Notes under the pieces: model-generated
What the model saw: the letters and a program-made list of their open reading frames with translations, nothing else
Databases searched by the model: none
What the model was told of the DNA's origin: nothing
Source of the DNA: Bacillota bacterium
GTDB lineage: Bacteria > Bacillota > Clostridia > Acetivibrionales > DTU013
Direction of reading: 5' to 3'
DNA: 64,000 nucleotides
Assembly: GCA_023412915.1 (NCBI GenBank)
Contig: JAEZRE010000019.1
Span: 62,001 to 126,000, forward strand
Part shown: one piece after another, positions 25,024 to 33,265 of the stretch
Numbering within the stretch: the stretch's first letter is position 1
Layout of the letters: each line of letters opens with the position of its first letter
Translations under genes and position numbers: made by a program

Positions 25024-25122
25024 TCACGGCCCCGGAATATTACGCTGTATTTTTAGCCTACATAACGGCATCCAGCCACCGGCTGTAACCTTTCGTTCTT
25101 CAACCCCAAATAGCAGAGCCAT
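25024..25122 (-). CDS. Possible 32-aa protein coupled to the radical SAM gene
   Basis: The ATG overlaps the stop of the radical SAM gene (TAATG) and opens 32 codons (MALLFGVEERKVTAGGWMP...). Coupling is the only support. The interval 24965-25121 otherwise holds a small GTGACA/TGTCAC dyad near 25005-25026. Confidence 0.3.
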   Translation of the reverse strand: MALLFGVEERKVTAGGWMPLCRLKIQRNIPGP

Positions 25123-25655
25123 TAAAGCTGGTATATAAACAGTCTTTCGCCCGGAGGTAGCTGGCAATTGTCCTGCCACTGTATCTTACGAATAACCGAC
25201 CAGGCGGATAGGTCAATATTGGAGAAGTCGTATCTGTTATACAACCGGCTGTCGATAGATAAACGATATACTCTGTCGGCCATACAGGGCAGTAACTTTG
25301 ATAAAAAGGCGAGCCAGGTGACTTCCTGATCCGTCGCTTCATAATGCAAGGTGTAGGTGAGGCCATCCGCAAAATCCATGATTCTTGAGTAATCTTCTAT
25401 CAGCAATTCATTGAAGAGTGCTGTGTAAATATAGATCTTTCCAGGATATAATAAGCGCTTTCGCAAATCTGACAGAAATAGGTATACTTCAGAAGCAATG
25501 AGCATGGGCTCTCCACCGGTAATTATTATTTCTTCAAACTCCAACAGGGAGTTTATATCATCCAAACATTCAATATTCTTAAATGCTTCCTGATCATTGC
25601 AGCAGCCTTTACAATGCCTATTACATTTTGTCGTTACAATGATTCTTGCTTTCAT
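25122..25655 (-). CDS. Compact phage radical SAM protein
   Basis: This 177-aa protein has the radical SAM cluster motif CNRHCKGC (CX3CX2C) at residues 11-18 and a SAM-binding EIIITGGEPML motif at about 41-51. The remaining (beta/alpha) units are shortened relative to typical radical SAM enzymes of 250-400 aa, similar to 4Fe-4S single-cluster activases or QueE-like minimal enzymes. There is no second cysteine cluster. It lies among small early/middle genes with a GGAGG site 9 nt upstream. The substrate is unknown; base modification of phage DNA, tRNA alteration or anti-defence chemistry are possibilities only. Confidence 0.82.
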   Translation of the reverse strand: MKARIIVTTKCNRHCKGCCNDQEAFKNIECLDDINSLLEFEEIIITGGEPMLIASEVYLFLSDLRKRLLYPGKIYIYTALFNELLIEDYSRIMDFADGLTYTLHYEATDQEVTWLAFLSKLLPCMADRVYRLSIDSRLYNRYDFSNIDLSAWSVIRKIQWQDNCQLPPGERLFIYQL

Positions 25656-25867
25656 TTCGGTTCCTCCACAGCATTTAGCCCTTTTTTCTTTGCCCAGGCG
25701 TCAAGGTTGTTCTGCGCTTCTGTCTTCGTTGCTACCATGGGCAGCTCCGACGATTTCAACCGATGCAATCCACCGCTGCCGCTTTGGCGAAATACTCCAT
25801 ATTCCTTGCCGAGTCCCTTGGAAACAAAAATGACCGTTCCGTCTTTGCCAACATATTTTTGATTCAT
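25652..25867 (-). CDS. Hypothetical small phage protein (71 aa)
   Basis: The ATG at 25867 follows TGAGGT and overlaps its downstream neighbour by 4 nt. The sequence begins MNQKYVGKDGTVIFVSKGLG and ends in a polar helix with a conserved-looking WAKKKGL. It looks like a small beta-sheet domain. Function is unknown. Confidence 0.6.
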   Translation of the reverse strand: MNQKYVGKDGTVIFVSKGLGKEYGVFRQSGSGGLHRLKSSELPMVATKTEAQNNLDAWAKKKGLNAVEEPK

Positions 25868-25913
25868 CAACCTCACCGATCCTTTCATATGAATAGGGGA
25901 GGTGGGATGATTA

Positions 25914-26099
25914 TCATCCCACCGACGCCGGTTTCTGTTCGGCCAGAAATATGCAATACCCATAACCGAATTCATCCACCAGCTCATCCCGATCCCAGTT
26001 CTCACAGCATTTATATCCGAGTACTTCAATCACGTACTTTTTGAGGCTAAGCCCCGGATTATTGGCTTCATAAAGCCTTACCAAAAGTTCCTTATACAT
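25914..26099 (-). CDS. Hypothetical small phage protein (61 aa)
   Basis: A 61-codon frame with GGAGG 9 nt before the ATG. The protein is helical with aromatic residues (YKCCENWDRDELVDEFGYGY). No family is recognised. Confidence 0.6.
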   Translation of the reverse strand: MYKELLVRLYEANNPGLSLKKYVIEVLGYKCCENWDRDELVDEFGYGYCIFLAEQKPASVG

Positions 26100-26114
26100 T
26101 GCCTGCTGCCTCCT

Positions 26115-26321
26115 TTACTTACATTCGCAAAGTTCTTCCATCGTTACATTGAGAGCTTTTGCCAGTCTGCATACTATATCAATTGTTGGGATACTGATTC
26201 CGTTTTCGATCTGACTGATAAGTCCGGTGCTTACTCTGGCCCTTTGAGATAATTGCCGAATAGAAAGGCCCCGCTTTTTTCTTGTGTTACGTAGATTTTT
26301 ACAATCCACGCATGACCTCAT
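26115..26321 (-). CDS. Small XRE-type helix-turn-helix regulator
   Basis: The 68-aa protein consists of one XRE domain (NTRKKRGLSIRQLSQRARVS, then GLISQIENGISIPTIDIV). The ATG at 26321 has GGGGTG about 8 nt upstream. A 114-bp non-coding interval with dyads precedes it, so it may control its own transcript and the following small genes. It is distinct from the S24 repressor. Confidence 0.78.
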   Translation of the reverse strand: MRSCVDCKNLRNTRKKRGLSIRQLSQRARVSTGLISQIENGISIPTIDIVCRLAKALNVTMEELCECK

Positions 26322-26336
26322 TTTGATACACCCCAC

Positions 26337-26450
26337 TTTTCATAACTAGGGGCATTCGTCTATTTCTGGATTACTTCAAACTAACATAAAATTCGTTCAC
26401 TATGTTGAACATTTGAAGTATTCTGCCAAAATGCCCCAAAAGTCCTAATA
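26337..26450 (-). promoter_or_regulatory. Intergenic region with dyads, candidate middle promoter/operator
   Basis: This AT-rich interval between the kinase-like gene and the XRE gene contains ACTTCAAA...TTTGAAGT arms and, inside them, GTTCA-CTATG-TTGAAC. Such nested dyads next to an XRE gene suggest an operator. No consensus promoter is obvious, so the promoter may need an activator. Confidence 0.4.
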
Positions 26451-26981
26451 CTAAAGTCCTTTTATTAAATCGTTGACCCGACAAATAGTGTCCTCGATTG
26501 AACCGTTGGCGTCTACAACATAATCACAGCGGATCAGCCTGAAGGCGGTTCTGTCATATCCAACCCTGCGACCAACATCCAGGACGCTGCGCCCCTGATC
26601 CTTCATCCTGCATATGCGTTCTTCCTTATCGGCCTTCAGGTATATGACATTGATCCTGGCGTCTGTTACCTTAGTGCGAAGCATTTCAATCCCATCCGGA
26701 TCAACCACATAAATACTAACGCCATGACCCTGATACTGATCCCTCGTAGCCCAATAATGAAAGCCATCATAGAACTTATAGGCAACTATGTAATCCTGCA
26801 TATCCAGATGTTCCTGCAGTACTGCTCCGTCAACAAAGGTATGGCCCCATTCATCGGTTTCCCGCGGCGGCCTGGTCGTATATGACGAAATTACGTTGTA
26901 TCCGATTGCCTCAAATGCCATGGCTATTGTAGTTTTTCCACTGCCAGATTCACCGACCAGGCATATGATTGTATCTTTCAT
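26451..26981 (-). CDS. Guanylate-kinase-like P-loop nucleotide kinase
   Basis: The 176-aa protein begins with Walker A GESGSGKTT (residues 10-18). It has the nucleotide-binding SSYTTRPPRETDEWGHTF segment of guanylate kinases and a lid/C-terminal region with KADKEERICRMKDQGR. It would transfer phosphate from ATP to a (d)NMP, plausibly dGMP. Phages carry such kinases to feed replication or to handle modified nucleotides. The ATG overlaps the upstream stop by 4 nt. Specificity cannot be determined from sequence. Confidence 0.8.
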   Translation of the reverse strand: MKDTIICLVGESGSGKTTIAMAFEAIGYNVISSYTTRPPRETDEWGHTFVDGAVLQEHLDMQDYIVAYKFYDGFHYWATRDQYQGHGVSIYVVDPDGIEMLRTKVTDARINVIYLKADKEERICRMKDQGRSVLDVGRRVGYDRTAFRLIRCDYVVDANGSIEDTICRVNDLIKGL

Positions 26982-27115
26982 TTCAACATCCCCATTTCAT
27001 CAGCAATTCTTTGAAACTCTTTTGTAAGCCTTCGGCTCTTATTGCGGCTAGGTTTTGATTCCCGATCCCTCCATCTAGCCTTCAGGCATCGTATTGTAAA
27101 AATCAGTCTTTTCAT
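26978..27115 (-). CDS. Small very basic phage protein (45 aa)
   Basis: Both ends overlap neighbours by ATGA, giving tight coupling. The 45 residues are rich in Arg/Lys (RCLKARWRDRESKPSRNKSR). This could be a nucleic-acid-binding peptide. No family is recognised. Confidence 0.6.
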   Translation of the reverse strand: MKRLIFTIRCLKARWRDRESKPSRNKSRRLTKEFQRIADEMGMLK

Positions 27116-27432
27116 ACAGCCATCCCTCCGTCATTGCTTTTCCTATGCTGCAGTATCTTGGTAGCCATTTTCCTGTAGCGGTGAGGGAGATCCAGCACGG
27201 TGATCAGGATCTCGCCACCGAATAAGAAAACCTTGTCTGCGTGGATGCGGATGTTGTTGGCTGTCTTGTTATAGAAATAGAGCGATGTTATGTATTTATT
27301 GAGCGCACCGGTCGTTTCATCATGCCTGATACCATTTTTAAAGGCAGCCTCTGCGAGACGATCCACAGATTTCTTGGGTACTCCGCAGCGGCTCCTTATT
27401 CGTTGATTACCATGGGCAGAAACTTTGACCAT
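27112..27432 (-). CDS. Hypothetical early phage protein (106 aa)
   Basis: The ATG at 27432 has GAGGAGG 6 nt upstream. The protein (MVKVSAHGNQRIRSRCG..., NNIRIHADKVFLFGGEILIT, VLDLPHRY) looks like a small domain related to toxin or nuclease-like folds found in many clostridial phages, but I cannot assign a function. Confidence 0.65.
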   Translation of the reverse strand: MVKVSAHGNQRIRSRCGVPKKSVDRLAEAAFKNGIRHDETTGALNKYITSLYFYNKTANNIRIHADKVFLFGGEILITVLDLPHRYRKMATKILQHRKSNDGGMAV

Positions 27433-27443
27433 GAGTATCCTCC

Positions 27444-27917
27444 TCACATTTTTGTTCTGGCTGATTTTATCCCGGACTCGCTTTCCAGAAGCCCTTTCAA
27501 ACCTTCTATGACCCTCCATGCCTGGGCGGAAGTTATAAAGTTGATATCATCAACACCGGCGGCATATTTCTTGAGAAAGCCCCGCAGTCGCTTATCCAGA
27601 GAGATCTTTGAAGGCTCCTTATCCAGTTTTCGAATTTCGAACATCAGACGCCATATCTTGCCTTTCTGCGCTTGTGTAGCCCGATTCTGGATATTGGAGT
27701 TTTGTGGTGTCCTTATCCGGTCGGAACCTTTCATGCCGGACTTTAGCCTGTCAATAATCTGGATGGCCTCAAGACTTGTCATATCTGTTACATGGCACTT
27801 GCCGGTCATGGATTCGACCATTTCATGTAACAGGTCTCTGGCGGTCATCCTGTCGACCAAGCCAAGCTCCTGACCCAAGGTATATATGATTTTGATTTGT
27901 TCCTTTGAGATCTTCAT
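27444..27917 (-). CDS. GemA/gp16-like protein (DUF1018)
   Basis: The 157-aa protein shows the DUF1018/Mu gp16 pattern: SKEQIKIIYTLGQELGLVD, LLHEMVESMTGKCHVTDMTS, and a second part with QKGKIWRLMFEIRKLD. In Mu, GemA modulates host gene expression and DNA topology. The ATG at 27917 is chosen with GGAGG 8 nt upstream. Position after gam in the early block agrees with Mu-like phages. Confidence 0.82.
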   Translation of the reverse strand: MKISKEQIKIIYTLGQELGLVDRMTARDLLHEMVESMTGKCHVTDMTSLEAIQIIDRLKSGMKGSDRIRTPQNSNIQNRATQAQKGKIWRLMFEIRKLDKEPSKISLDKRLRGFLKKYAAGVDDINFITSAQAWRVIEGLKGLLESESGIKSARTKM

Positions 27918-27969
27918 CAACATTACCTCCCGGAGAGACTAAGGGCGGCACCAGCCGCCCCTGAACCGA

Positions 27970-28227
27970 CTAAATCTTTTCAACAAACAATACCACACGG
28001 TACCGGCTTCTTTTGTCTATTGATTTGCATAACTCGGAAAATTCGGATAACACATTTTCTAGTTTCTTTCCCGGCAAGCTATCTTTGGATACCGCCAGGG
28101 AGGTCGGGTTTTCATTTGTGAAGGTGGAAGGCATGCCTGCCTGTCTATAGTTCTTCCTGACCTTCTGGGGAGTATTGGCGTTCAATGTTGCCGGGGTTAC
28201 TTTGCCTTGCATGATAGTGTCAGTCAC
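27970..28227 (-). CDS. Hypothetical early phage protein following gam
   Basis: The frame starts at a GTG at 28227 inside the end of gam (8-nt overlap) with GGAGG 9 nt upstream. The 85-aa protein (TIMQGKVTPATLNANTPQKV...) is polar with a basic C-terminus. No family is recognised. Confidence 0.55.
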   Translation of the reverse strand: MTDTIMQGKVTPATLNANTPQKVRKNYRQAGMPSTFTNENPTSLAVSKDSLPGKKLENVLSEFSELCKSIDKRSRYRVVLFVEKI

Positions 28228-28711
28228 CGATCCTTTCCTCCGATACCTTATAGAAGAAGGTGTCACCGGTCGGACGTTTGGCTCCGACCTTCAGGAGAGA
28301 TTCATCGTCGTATTCGGCAAGCTTCTCTTTATTCAGCTTCTCGGTAACGTCGATGCAGTCCGTCATTTTGTTCTGCTTCAGCGCCTCGATAATAGCCTTG
28401 ACGTTCCGTGTAATGATGCCGGTTTTCTTCCGGAAGCCAACTTCTCCGAACAGGAGCTTGCGGGTTTTGCTTGTTTTGAATTCGTCAATACTGCCTTCCG
28501 TAAATGCCTGGACGTCCTTTTCCAACGATTCCTTCCGTTGCAGCAGGCCTTTGGTCTTATCCTCTGCAGTTGTCTTGACCAGGTTGATGGTCTCATTCAT
28601 GTCCGCCTCGATGGCTGTTACCTTGCGGTCAATTTCTCCGATTTCCTTGAGAGCCTGGTCGACCTGATCCCAGTTTTCAAATGATGAAGTAATTTTCTTG
28701 GCCTTTGCCAT
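28220..28711 (-). CDS. gam: Mu Gam-like host-nuclease inhibitor
   Basis: The 163-aa protein matches Phage_Mu_Gam: a long N-terminal coiled coil beginning SFENWDQVDQALKEIGEID, then TRKLLFGEVGFRKKTG, the conserved end-binding segment. Mu Gam is a Ku-like protein that binds DNA ends and protects linear phage DNA from exonucleases. GGAAAGG lies 9 nt before the ATG at 28711. The gene is in the early block behind the transposition genes, as in Mu. Confidence 0.9.
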   Translation of the reverse strand: MAKAKKITSSFENWDQVDQALKEIGEIDRKVTAIEADMNETINLVKTTAEDKTKGLLQRKESLEKDVQAFTEGSIDEFKTSKTRKLLFGEVGFRKKTGIITRNVKAIIEALKQNKMTDCIDVTEKLNKEKLAEYDDESLLKVGAKRPTGDTFFYKVSEERIGD

Positions 28712-28712
28712 A

Positions 28713-28856
28713 TCAAACATCCTTTCCTTTATAATCCAGCATGATGCTGTTGTTCACCAGAAGGATCCTCACGAAGCGCTGTCGGTTTTCACGATCCTTC
28801 AGGACTTGCTGCCGGTAATCGGTATTAAAGATATACCTGAGTATGGATATCAACAT
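28713..28856 (-). CDS. Small early phage protein (47 aa)
   Basis: A 47-codon frame (MLISILRYIFNTDYRQQVLK...) with GGAGG 6 nt upstream ends 1 nt before the gam start. It is an amphipathic helical peptide. No family is recognised. Confidence 0.6.
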   Translation of the reverse strand: MLISILRYIFNTDYRQQVLKDRENRQRFVRILLVNNSIMLDYKGKDV

Positions 28857-28871
28857 AGGAAGCCTCCATTT

Positions 28872-29873
28872 CTAGGCGGTGATGCCTTCGGACTCTCCCA
28901 GGATTGAAAGCAGCTCATCCAGTTCCATAATGAGATCCGGAAGCTCCGATACTTTTATGTCCACGAATAGGTTGGCGTTTTGCTTGTTATACAGAATCAC
29001 CGTGGCAGCGCCGACTCCATAATTGGCGATGTTGCCTTTAAGCGATGTAGGTACCAGTCTTTTTTTTGCGGCTGCCGCTATGGAGTGATGCGAAGGTTCC
29101 GACTGTTCGGGATCATGTGCCTCGCCATTCTCATCGAACATGGGGCCTGTCCCGTTTATAAGCCATTCCTCGCTTACGCCGAACTCCAAATGAGCAAGTC
29201 TGATGAGCATTTCCGAAGGATTATCTTTAGATGCCTCCAATTTGGAAATATGTGCATAAGTGACCTTGATTCTTTTGCCGAATTCTTCTTGAGTTAGATC
29301 AAGGCTTTTTCGAAGCTGTTTGATCCTTTCGCCAACGGAGCTTATCACTGCCGGTGATGTAGCCTGATCAATAGGCGCTTCGTGCTGATCTATTTGAGTC
29401 TCACTTTGGGTACTGCCAGTATCGGCAGACGGTGCAGGAGTCTGTTTATTATGCCTCCCGGTAGGCTTTTCAAGCCCAAGCTTGTTATACAGGTCAAAGG
29501 CTTCGATATAAGCTTTGACCCGCGCCAGCGATAACTGAAACGTCCTGACCGCATCCCGCAGGGAATCGTCGTTTATGCCCTTTTCCATAAAATGTGCTAT
29601 AAACTTCTCTTTGATTTCATCTGTCATGCGTGCCATCCGATCATAACCTCCCTTTTCATTTTTGCTTAAAATACTGAGTTTTGCCCTTCCGGCTTTCACA
29701 AGCCTTGCAATGTCCTCCAGGTCAAGTGTAGTTGTATAATTGCCGTTATTAGCAATGACAAAGCTCTTGCCTGGAATAACCTGTTGCACCAGATATTCCA
29801 TGGGTGCCTTAAACCCGGTGGTGTTTCGTCTTTTGTATGCTATCTGGATTAGATCACCTGCCTTTACGGCCAT
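28872..29873 (-). CDS. Early regulator-like protein with an HTH domain paralogous to the repressor
   Basis: The 333-aa protein has an N-terminal part of unknown fold (residues 1-135), a polar linker, an XRE domain at about 182-250 (GERIKQLRKSLDLTQEEF, then YAHISKLEASKDNPSEML and VSEEWLINGTG) and a C-terminal part without an S24 protease. The XRE domain is strikingly close to that of the S24 repressor (MKELRKSLGLSQEKFGQRIK, EEWLRYGTG). It may read the same operators and act as an anti-repressor or second regulator. GAGGTG precedes the ATG. Confidence 0.72.
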   Translation of the reverse strand: MAVKAGDLIQIAYKRRNTTGFKAPMEYLVQQVIPGKSFVIANNGNYTTTLDLEDIARLVKAGRAKLSILSKNEKGGYDRMARMTDEIKEKFIAHFMEKGINDDSLRDAVRTFQLSLARVKAYIEAFDLYNKLGLEKPTGRHNKQTPAPSADTGSTQSETQIDQHEAPIDQATSPAVISSVGERIKQLRKSLDLTQEEFGKRIKVTYAHISKLEASKDNPSEMLIRLAHLEFGVSEEWLINGTGPMFDENGEAHDPEQSEPSHHSIAAAAKKRLVPTSLKGNIANYGVGAATVILYNKQNANLFVDIKVSELPDLIMELDELLSILGESEGITA

Positions 29874-29883
29874 CTAAAACACC

Positions 29884-30084
29884 TCACTCAAGCCACTCTG
29901 TTACACGCTTTTCAACATATTGAGGAACGGATCCGTTCTGAAGGTATTGCCTGACCATCCAGAGGGAAATGCCAAGCTGCTTCGCCATATCGACTTCGGT
30001 CAGACTGCATCTCCTCATTTCCGCCTTCATCAAGGTGCAATTGTCGGCTTGATTCGTGACTGGCCGGTATATTAATGAATTCAT
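29884..30084 (-). CDS. Small helix-turn-helix protein following the MuB-like gene
   Basis: The ATG at 30084 with AAAGGCGG upstream gives 66 aa. The C-terminal half is a helix-turn-helix (TEVDMAKQLGISLWMVRQYL). It could regulate the early operon or contact DNA during transposition. Confidence 0.62.
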   Translation of the reverse strand: MNSLIYRPVTNQADNCTLMKAEMRRCSLTEVDMAKQLGISLWMVRQYLQNGSVPQYVEKRVTEWLE

Positions 30085-30116
30085 GTTATCCGCCTTTCCG
30101 CAGGAATTCCTGATAC

Positions 30117-31082
30117 TTACAGCATCATCATCCTGCTTGCTTTCGAGATGATATCCAGGGTGATTTCCTGACAATCCGGCTGCTCCTGCAGGAGGCGTAT
30201 GATGTTCTTCAAGGTGCGATCCAGAAGACGGAAACAGCCGGTCTGCGAGTTTGTCGCTCTCTGGATCATTTCCTCCAGGGCAGCCGGATGAAAATTTAAG
30301 CCATCGAGGTATCTCTCGACTTCTTTCCTTGAAACGCCTTTCAGGTTTGCATAAAAGTCGACCCTGTTGGCAAAGCGGGGAAGGTAGGACTTGATCATTG
30401 CTTCCAGTTTGGGTTCACCGGCGATGATCAGCCCGACGTCACTCTGGTCAAAGATGGACCGGAGGATCTCCATTTTCTTCTGAGTGTATTTATTCAGCAG
30501 CTTGTCCGCCTCATCAATGACAAGCAGGTAGCCCTTGTTGGTGTTGAAGAACTTCTTGATCTGCTTGGTGCGTTTTGAAATAGTGCCGTAGGCGGTAGGA
30601 ATACCGATTGCATCCTCGATGGCCTCAACCAGGTCCCGGCTGCTCATACTATCGTCACATTCGATATAACAGACACGTTCGCTGTTTTTGGCGTAGTGTT
30701 TTAGGGTGAAGGTTTTGCCGTAGCCCGACCTGCCGATTATGACACCTAACGACATATACTCCTGGCATGATTGGCAAACGCCGATGATATTGTCTGCGTC
30801 CTGGGTTTGCGTCAGGCTGTTATGTACCGATAGTGCCTTGGCTGAGGAGGGCTTTTCATCTGTAGCTCCGGCCTCCTTCAGGAAATTGACAAGAACCTTT
30901 TCAATGTTTTCCGGATTGGAACCGTATTTTCCGGCCAGGTACTGCGAAACCGCTGTCCTTGAAAGGCTGCACTTCTCAGCAAGTTCAGTGATGGACATTT
31001 CTGATTTGGATAGATAGGACTTTGTGATAGATGCAACATCTTCCTTTAACGTGTAAACCTTTGCCGTGCTTTCATTTGTCAT
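30117..31082 (-). CDS. MuB-like AAA+ ATPase, transposition target protein
   Basis: The 321-aa protein has an N-terminal helix-turn-helix (ITELAEKCSLSRTAVSQYLA, residues 31-50) and an AAA+ core with Walker A GRSGYGKT (117-124) and Walker B LLVIDEAD (186-193). In Mu, MuB forms ATP-dependent filaments on target DNA, attracts the transposase complex and gives target immunity. The N-terminal HTH plus AAA layout is that of MuB. It directly follows the transposase gene with a GAGGGGG site upstream. Confidence 0.92.
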   Translation of the reverse strand: MTNESTAKVYTLKEDVASITKSYLSKSEMSITELAEKCSLSRTAVSQYLAGKYGSNPENIEKVLVNFLKEAGATDEKPSSAKALSVHNSLTQTQDADNIIGVCQSCQEYMSLGVIIGRSGYGKTFTLKHYAKNSERVCYIECDDSMSSRDLVEAIEDAIGIPTAYGTISKRTKQIKKFFNTNKGYLLVIDEADKLLNKYTQKKMEILRSIFDQSDVGLIIAGEPKLEAMIKSYLPRFANRVDFYANLKGVSRKEVERYLDGLNFHPAALEEMIQRATNSQTGCFRLLDRTLKNIIRLLQEQPDCQEITLDIISKASRMMML

Positions 31083-31100
31083 GATATATACCCCCTCTTT

Positions 31101-33173
31101 TTAATTGGCCTGCTTGGTTTTGTTATAGAATTTCTGCGCCTGAGCGGCGTAGAATTCGTTTACTTCATCATCGTGCTGTTTGGATTTCTTGCTTTTGACT
31201 TCATCCCTGTACTGCTTGTCCGTAGGCAAGGATACGACTTGCTGCGGTTCATCCTTCAGACCAGGCAGCAGGATCTTCCTGTCCTTGACATCCTGTTTTG
31301 CAGTAATGCGCTCTTCATAAGGAGTGCGGAGCTGCTTGAGCGTTTCCCTGGTGCGCCTGATCTGCCGGTTCTGCTCCATGATGTGTTCTTTTAGCTGAGT
31401 GTCATCATATCTTGCAAGCGGATCAAGGCCTTCATAGCTGTTGACTTCGCAGATTTTCCCACCATTTTTGTCATAAACGAATATGTAATCCGGATTTCTC
31501 GGATTGTAACGGATATTGACCCATTGTCCGAAGTATGGCGCGAGAAGCTCATGCTGGAAATGCCGCTTGTTCGCAATGATACCCATGGGAGTGACCTTCC
31601 TGGCCTCGCATTCCATCAGCATAGTCAGAGTATGCTCCAGCGGAGGAGCTGGCTTGTAATACCTTTCTGCTGTTAAGAAAACATCAAGCGGGATTGGGCT
31701 TTCTTCGTTCTGTTTCTTCAAGCCTTCATGCTCCCGGATGTGATATACATTATTAAGGAAGTAATCAAATCTATCGGCTACTTCTTCAATCGTAGGAAGC
31801 TCCCCGCGCTGGAACATACCTTTGATATCCTTTTTGACTTTTGCCGCCGTCTTGGAACCTGTCAGAGTACCGGTATATGAGGCGAACCATGCGGAAAACT
31901 CGGTGCAGAGGGTACCGAAGAAACGTTCAATTTGAGCTTTTGTCCAGCCTTGGTATGGGAGGCTGCGTTTGTCGGATTCAATTCCTATGCTTTTAAAGAA
32001 TCCTTCTGTTGCACTGTCTATCGAAAACCTTTCCGTCCTCGGACGGCCTGTCATTGTCTTTGATGTGAACTCCTTGCCATTATCAAGAAGGAGGTATCTA
32101 GGCACTCCGTCGATCTGGCTCCCGGCTTTCGGATGGATCATATGCATAAGGACATGTTTGATTGTCTCTGAACATGGCACTTCGCAGATTGCCCATCCAG
32201 GAAGGCAGCGGCTGCGGGTATCGATAAAGCCAACCAGATACGGCCTGATAATAGCCTGGTGTCCATTTTCGCGTTCAACCGTACACCAGAAGTCGAAGGT
32301 GTGGCCATCGCCCTGGACCAACTCCATAACCTTCAAGGATGCTGTATTCCTGTAACGCTTGAGCATGTTGTTTCTACGGAATTCACGCAGACCCTTGGAG
32401 GCCATGTCCTTTTCGTTCTTGAATTTGGCATTGAGTTCATTGATATACCGGTTGACCGTCTGATAGGAAGGGAGTGGATACCATTCCATTTTAATGGCGT
32501 GCTCTGAGAATATAGCATAAGCTCTTCTTTGCTTTCTCAGGTTCTCCGAAAACTGCTTGTCGAACCAGATGTTTTCAATGCAGGCTTTCATTTCATCGTT
32601 AAGGACTACTGAATATGATGATTTGGGCTTCCGGCAAAGCGACAGAATTTTATAGTAGTCGTAGTTCTTGCCATCCGTGCATTCCATTTCTTGTGCCCAA
32701 GTTGATCCTTCGAGATACTGATCAACTTTGCGCCTTAAGCTGCGACCACTCATACCGAGTTTCTGAGCAAAAACCTCAGTGTATCCAGTCTTATTGTCAC
32801 CATCGTAGGCAAGATACTCCTTGATATGGTTGGCCATTTCAATAGCCTCATAGTATTGCTTTTCGTTCTTGTGGATATACTCATTTAGGTTGTAGCCTAC
32901 ATACCACGCTTCATCTTCGTCGCCATCCGAGGATTTGGTATTATCGATATACTCATGTATGTTAATAAGATTATTGATATGGTAATTTTTCTGCGCGGCA
33001 ATAGAGAGGGACGAAATCGCAATAAGTACGCGATTAGGCCCATAATTCTCTGAAGGTACTATCATGGTTTGAAACTTATCTGGATTGCGGTGTTTATATA
33101 CCTTAAAAGCATTCAAACTCATGCCTTCCAGTGCAGCAGCTTCATTCATAGTTATATATTTTTCAGATTTCAT
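31101..33173 (-). CDS. Mu-type DDE transposase (MuA-like)
   Basis: This 690-aa protein has an N-terminal Mu-type DNA-binding helix-turn-helix (MNEAAALEGMSLNAFKVYKH), further helical end-binding domains, and an RNase H-like DDE core: Asp289 (VQGDGHTFDF), Asp364 (LLLDNGKEF) and Glu416 (AQIERFFG). A Mu_transposase C-terminal beta barrel and a basic tail follow. It cuts and joins the phage ends and integrates phage DNA with a 5-bp stagger, which fits the GCTGC duplication seen here. The size is close to MuA (663 aa). Confidence 0.95.
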   Translation of the reverse strand: MKSEKYITMNEAAALEGMSLNAFKVYKHRNPDKFQTMIVPSENYGPNRVLIAISSLSIAAQKNYHINNLINIHEYIDNTKSSDGDEDEAWYVGYNLNEYIHKNEKQYYEAIEMANHIKEYLAYDGDNKTGYTEVFAQKLGMSGRSLRRKVDQYLEGSTWAQEMECTDGKNYDYYKILSLCRKPKSSYSVVLNDEMKACIENIWFDKQFSENLRKQRRAYAIFSEHAIKMEWYPLPSYQTVNRYINELNAKFKNEKDMASKGLREFRRNNMLKRYRNTASLKVMELVQGDGHTFDFWCTVERENGHQAIIRPYLVGFIDTRSRCLPGWAICEVPCSETIKHVLMHMIHPKAGSQIDGVPRYLLLDNGKEFTSKTMTGRPRTERFSIDSATEGFFKSIGIESDKRSLPYQGWTKAQIERFFGTLCTEFSAWFASYTGTLTGSKTAAKVKKDIKGMFQRGELPTIEEVADRFDYFLNNVYHIREHEGLKKQNEESPIPLDVFLTAERYYKPAPPLEHTLTMLMECEARKVTPMGIIANKRHFQHELLAPYFGQWVNIRYNPRNPDYIFVYDKNGGKICEVNSYEGLDPLARYDDTQLKEHIMEQNRQIRRTRETLKQLRTPYEERITAKQDVKDRKILLPGLKDEPQQVVSLPTDKQYRDEVKSKKSKQHDDEVNEFYAAQAQKFYNKTKQAN

Positions 33174-33210
33174 TTAAGCACCCCTTATCGCGTGTAACCT
33201 ACCTCATCAG

Positions 33211-33252
33211 TACCGGGAGGTTGTCCCCGGTAGACGGGGAATATGTCCCCGT
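33211..33252 (-). promoter_or_regulatory. Two tandem hairpins between the Ner-like and transposase genes
   Basis: ACGGGGA/TCCCCGT (5-nt loop) and TACCGGG/CCCGGTA (8-nt loop) lie head to tail in the 92-nt gap before the transposase gene. There is no U-run; they may attenuate or stabilise the transposase message. Confidence 0.55.
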
Positions 33253-33265
33253 TTCGGTTCGCATA

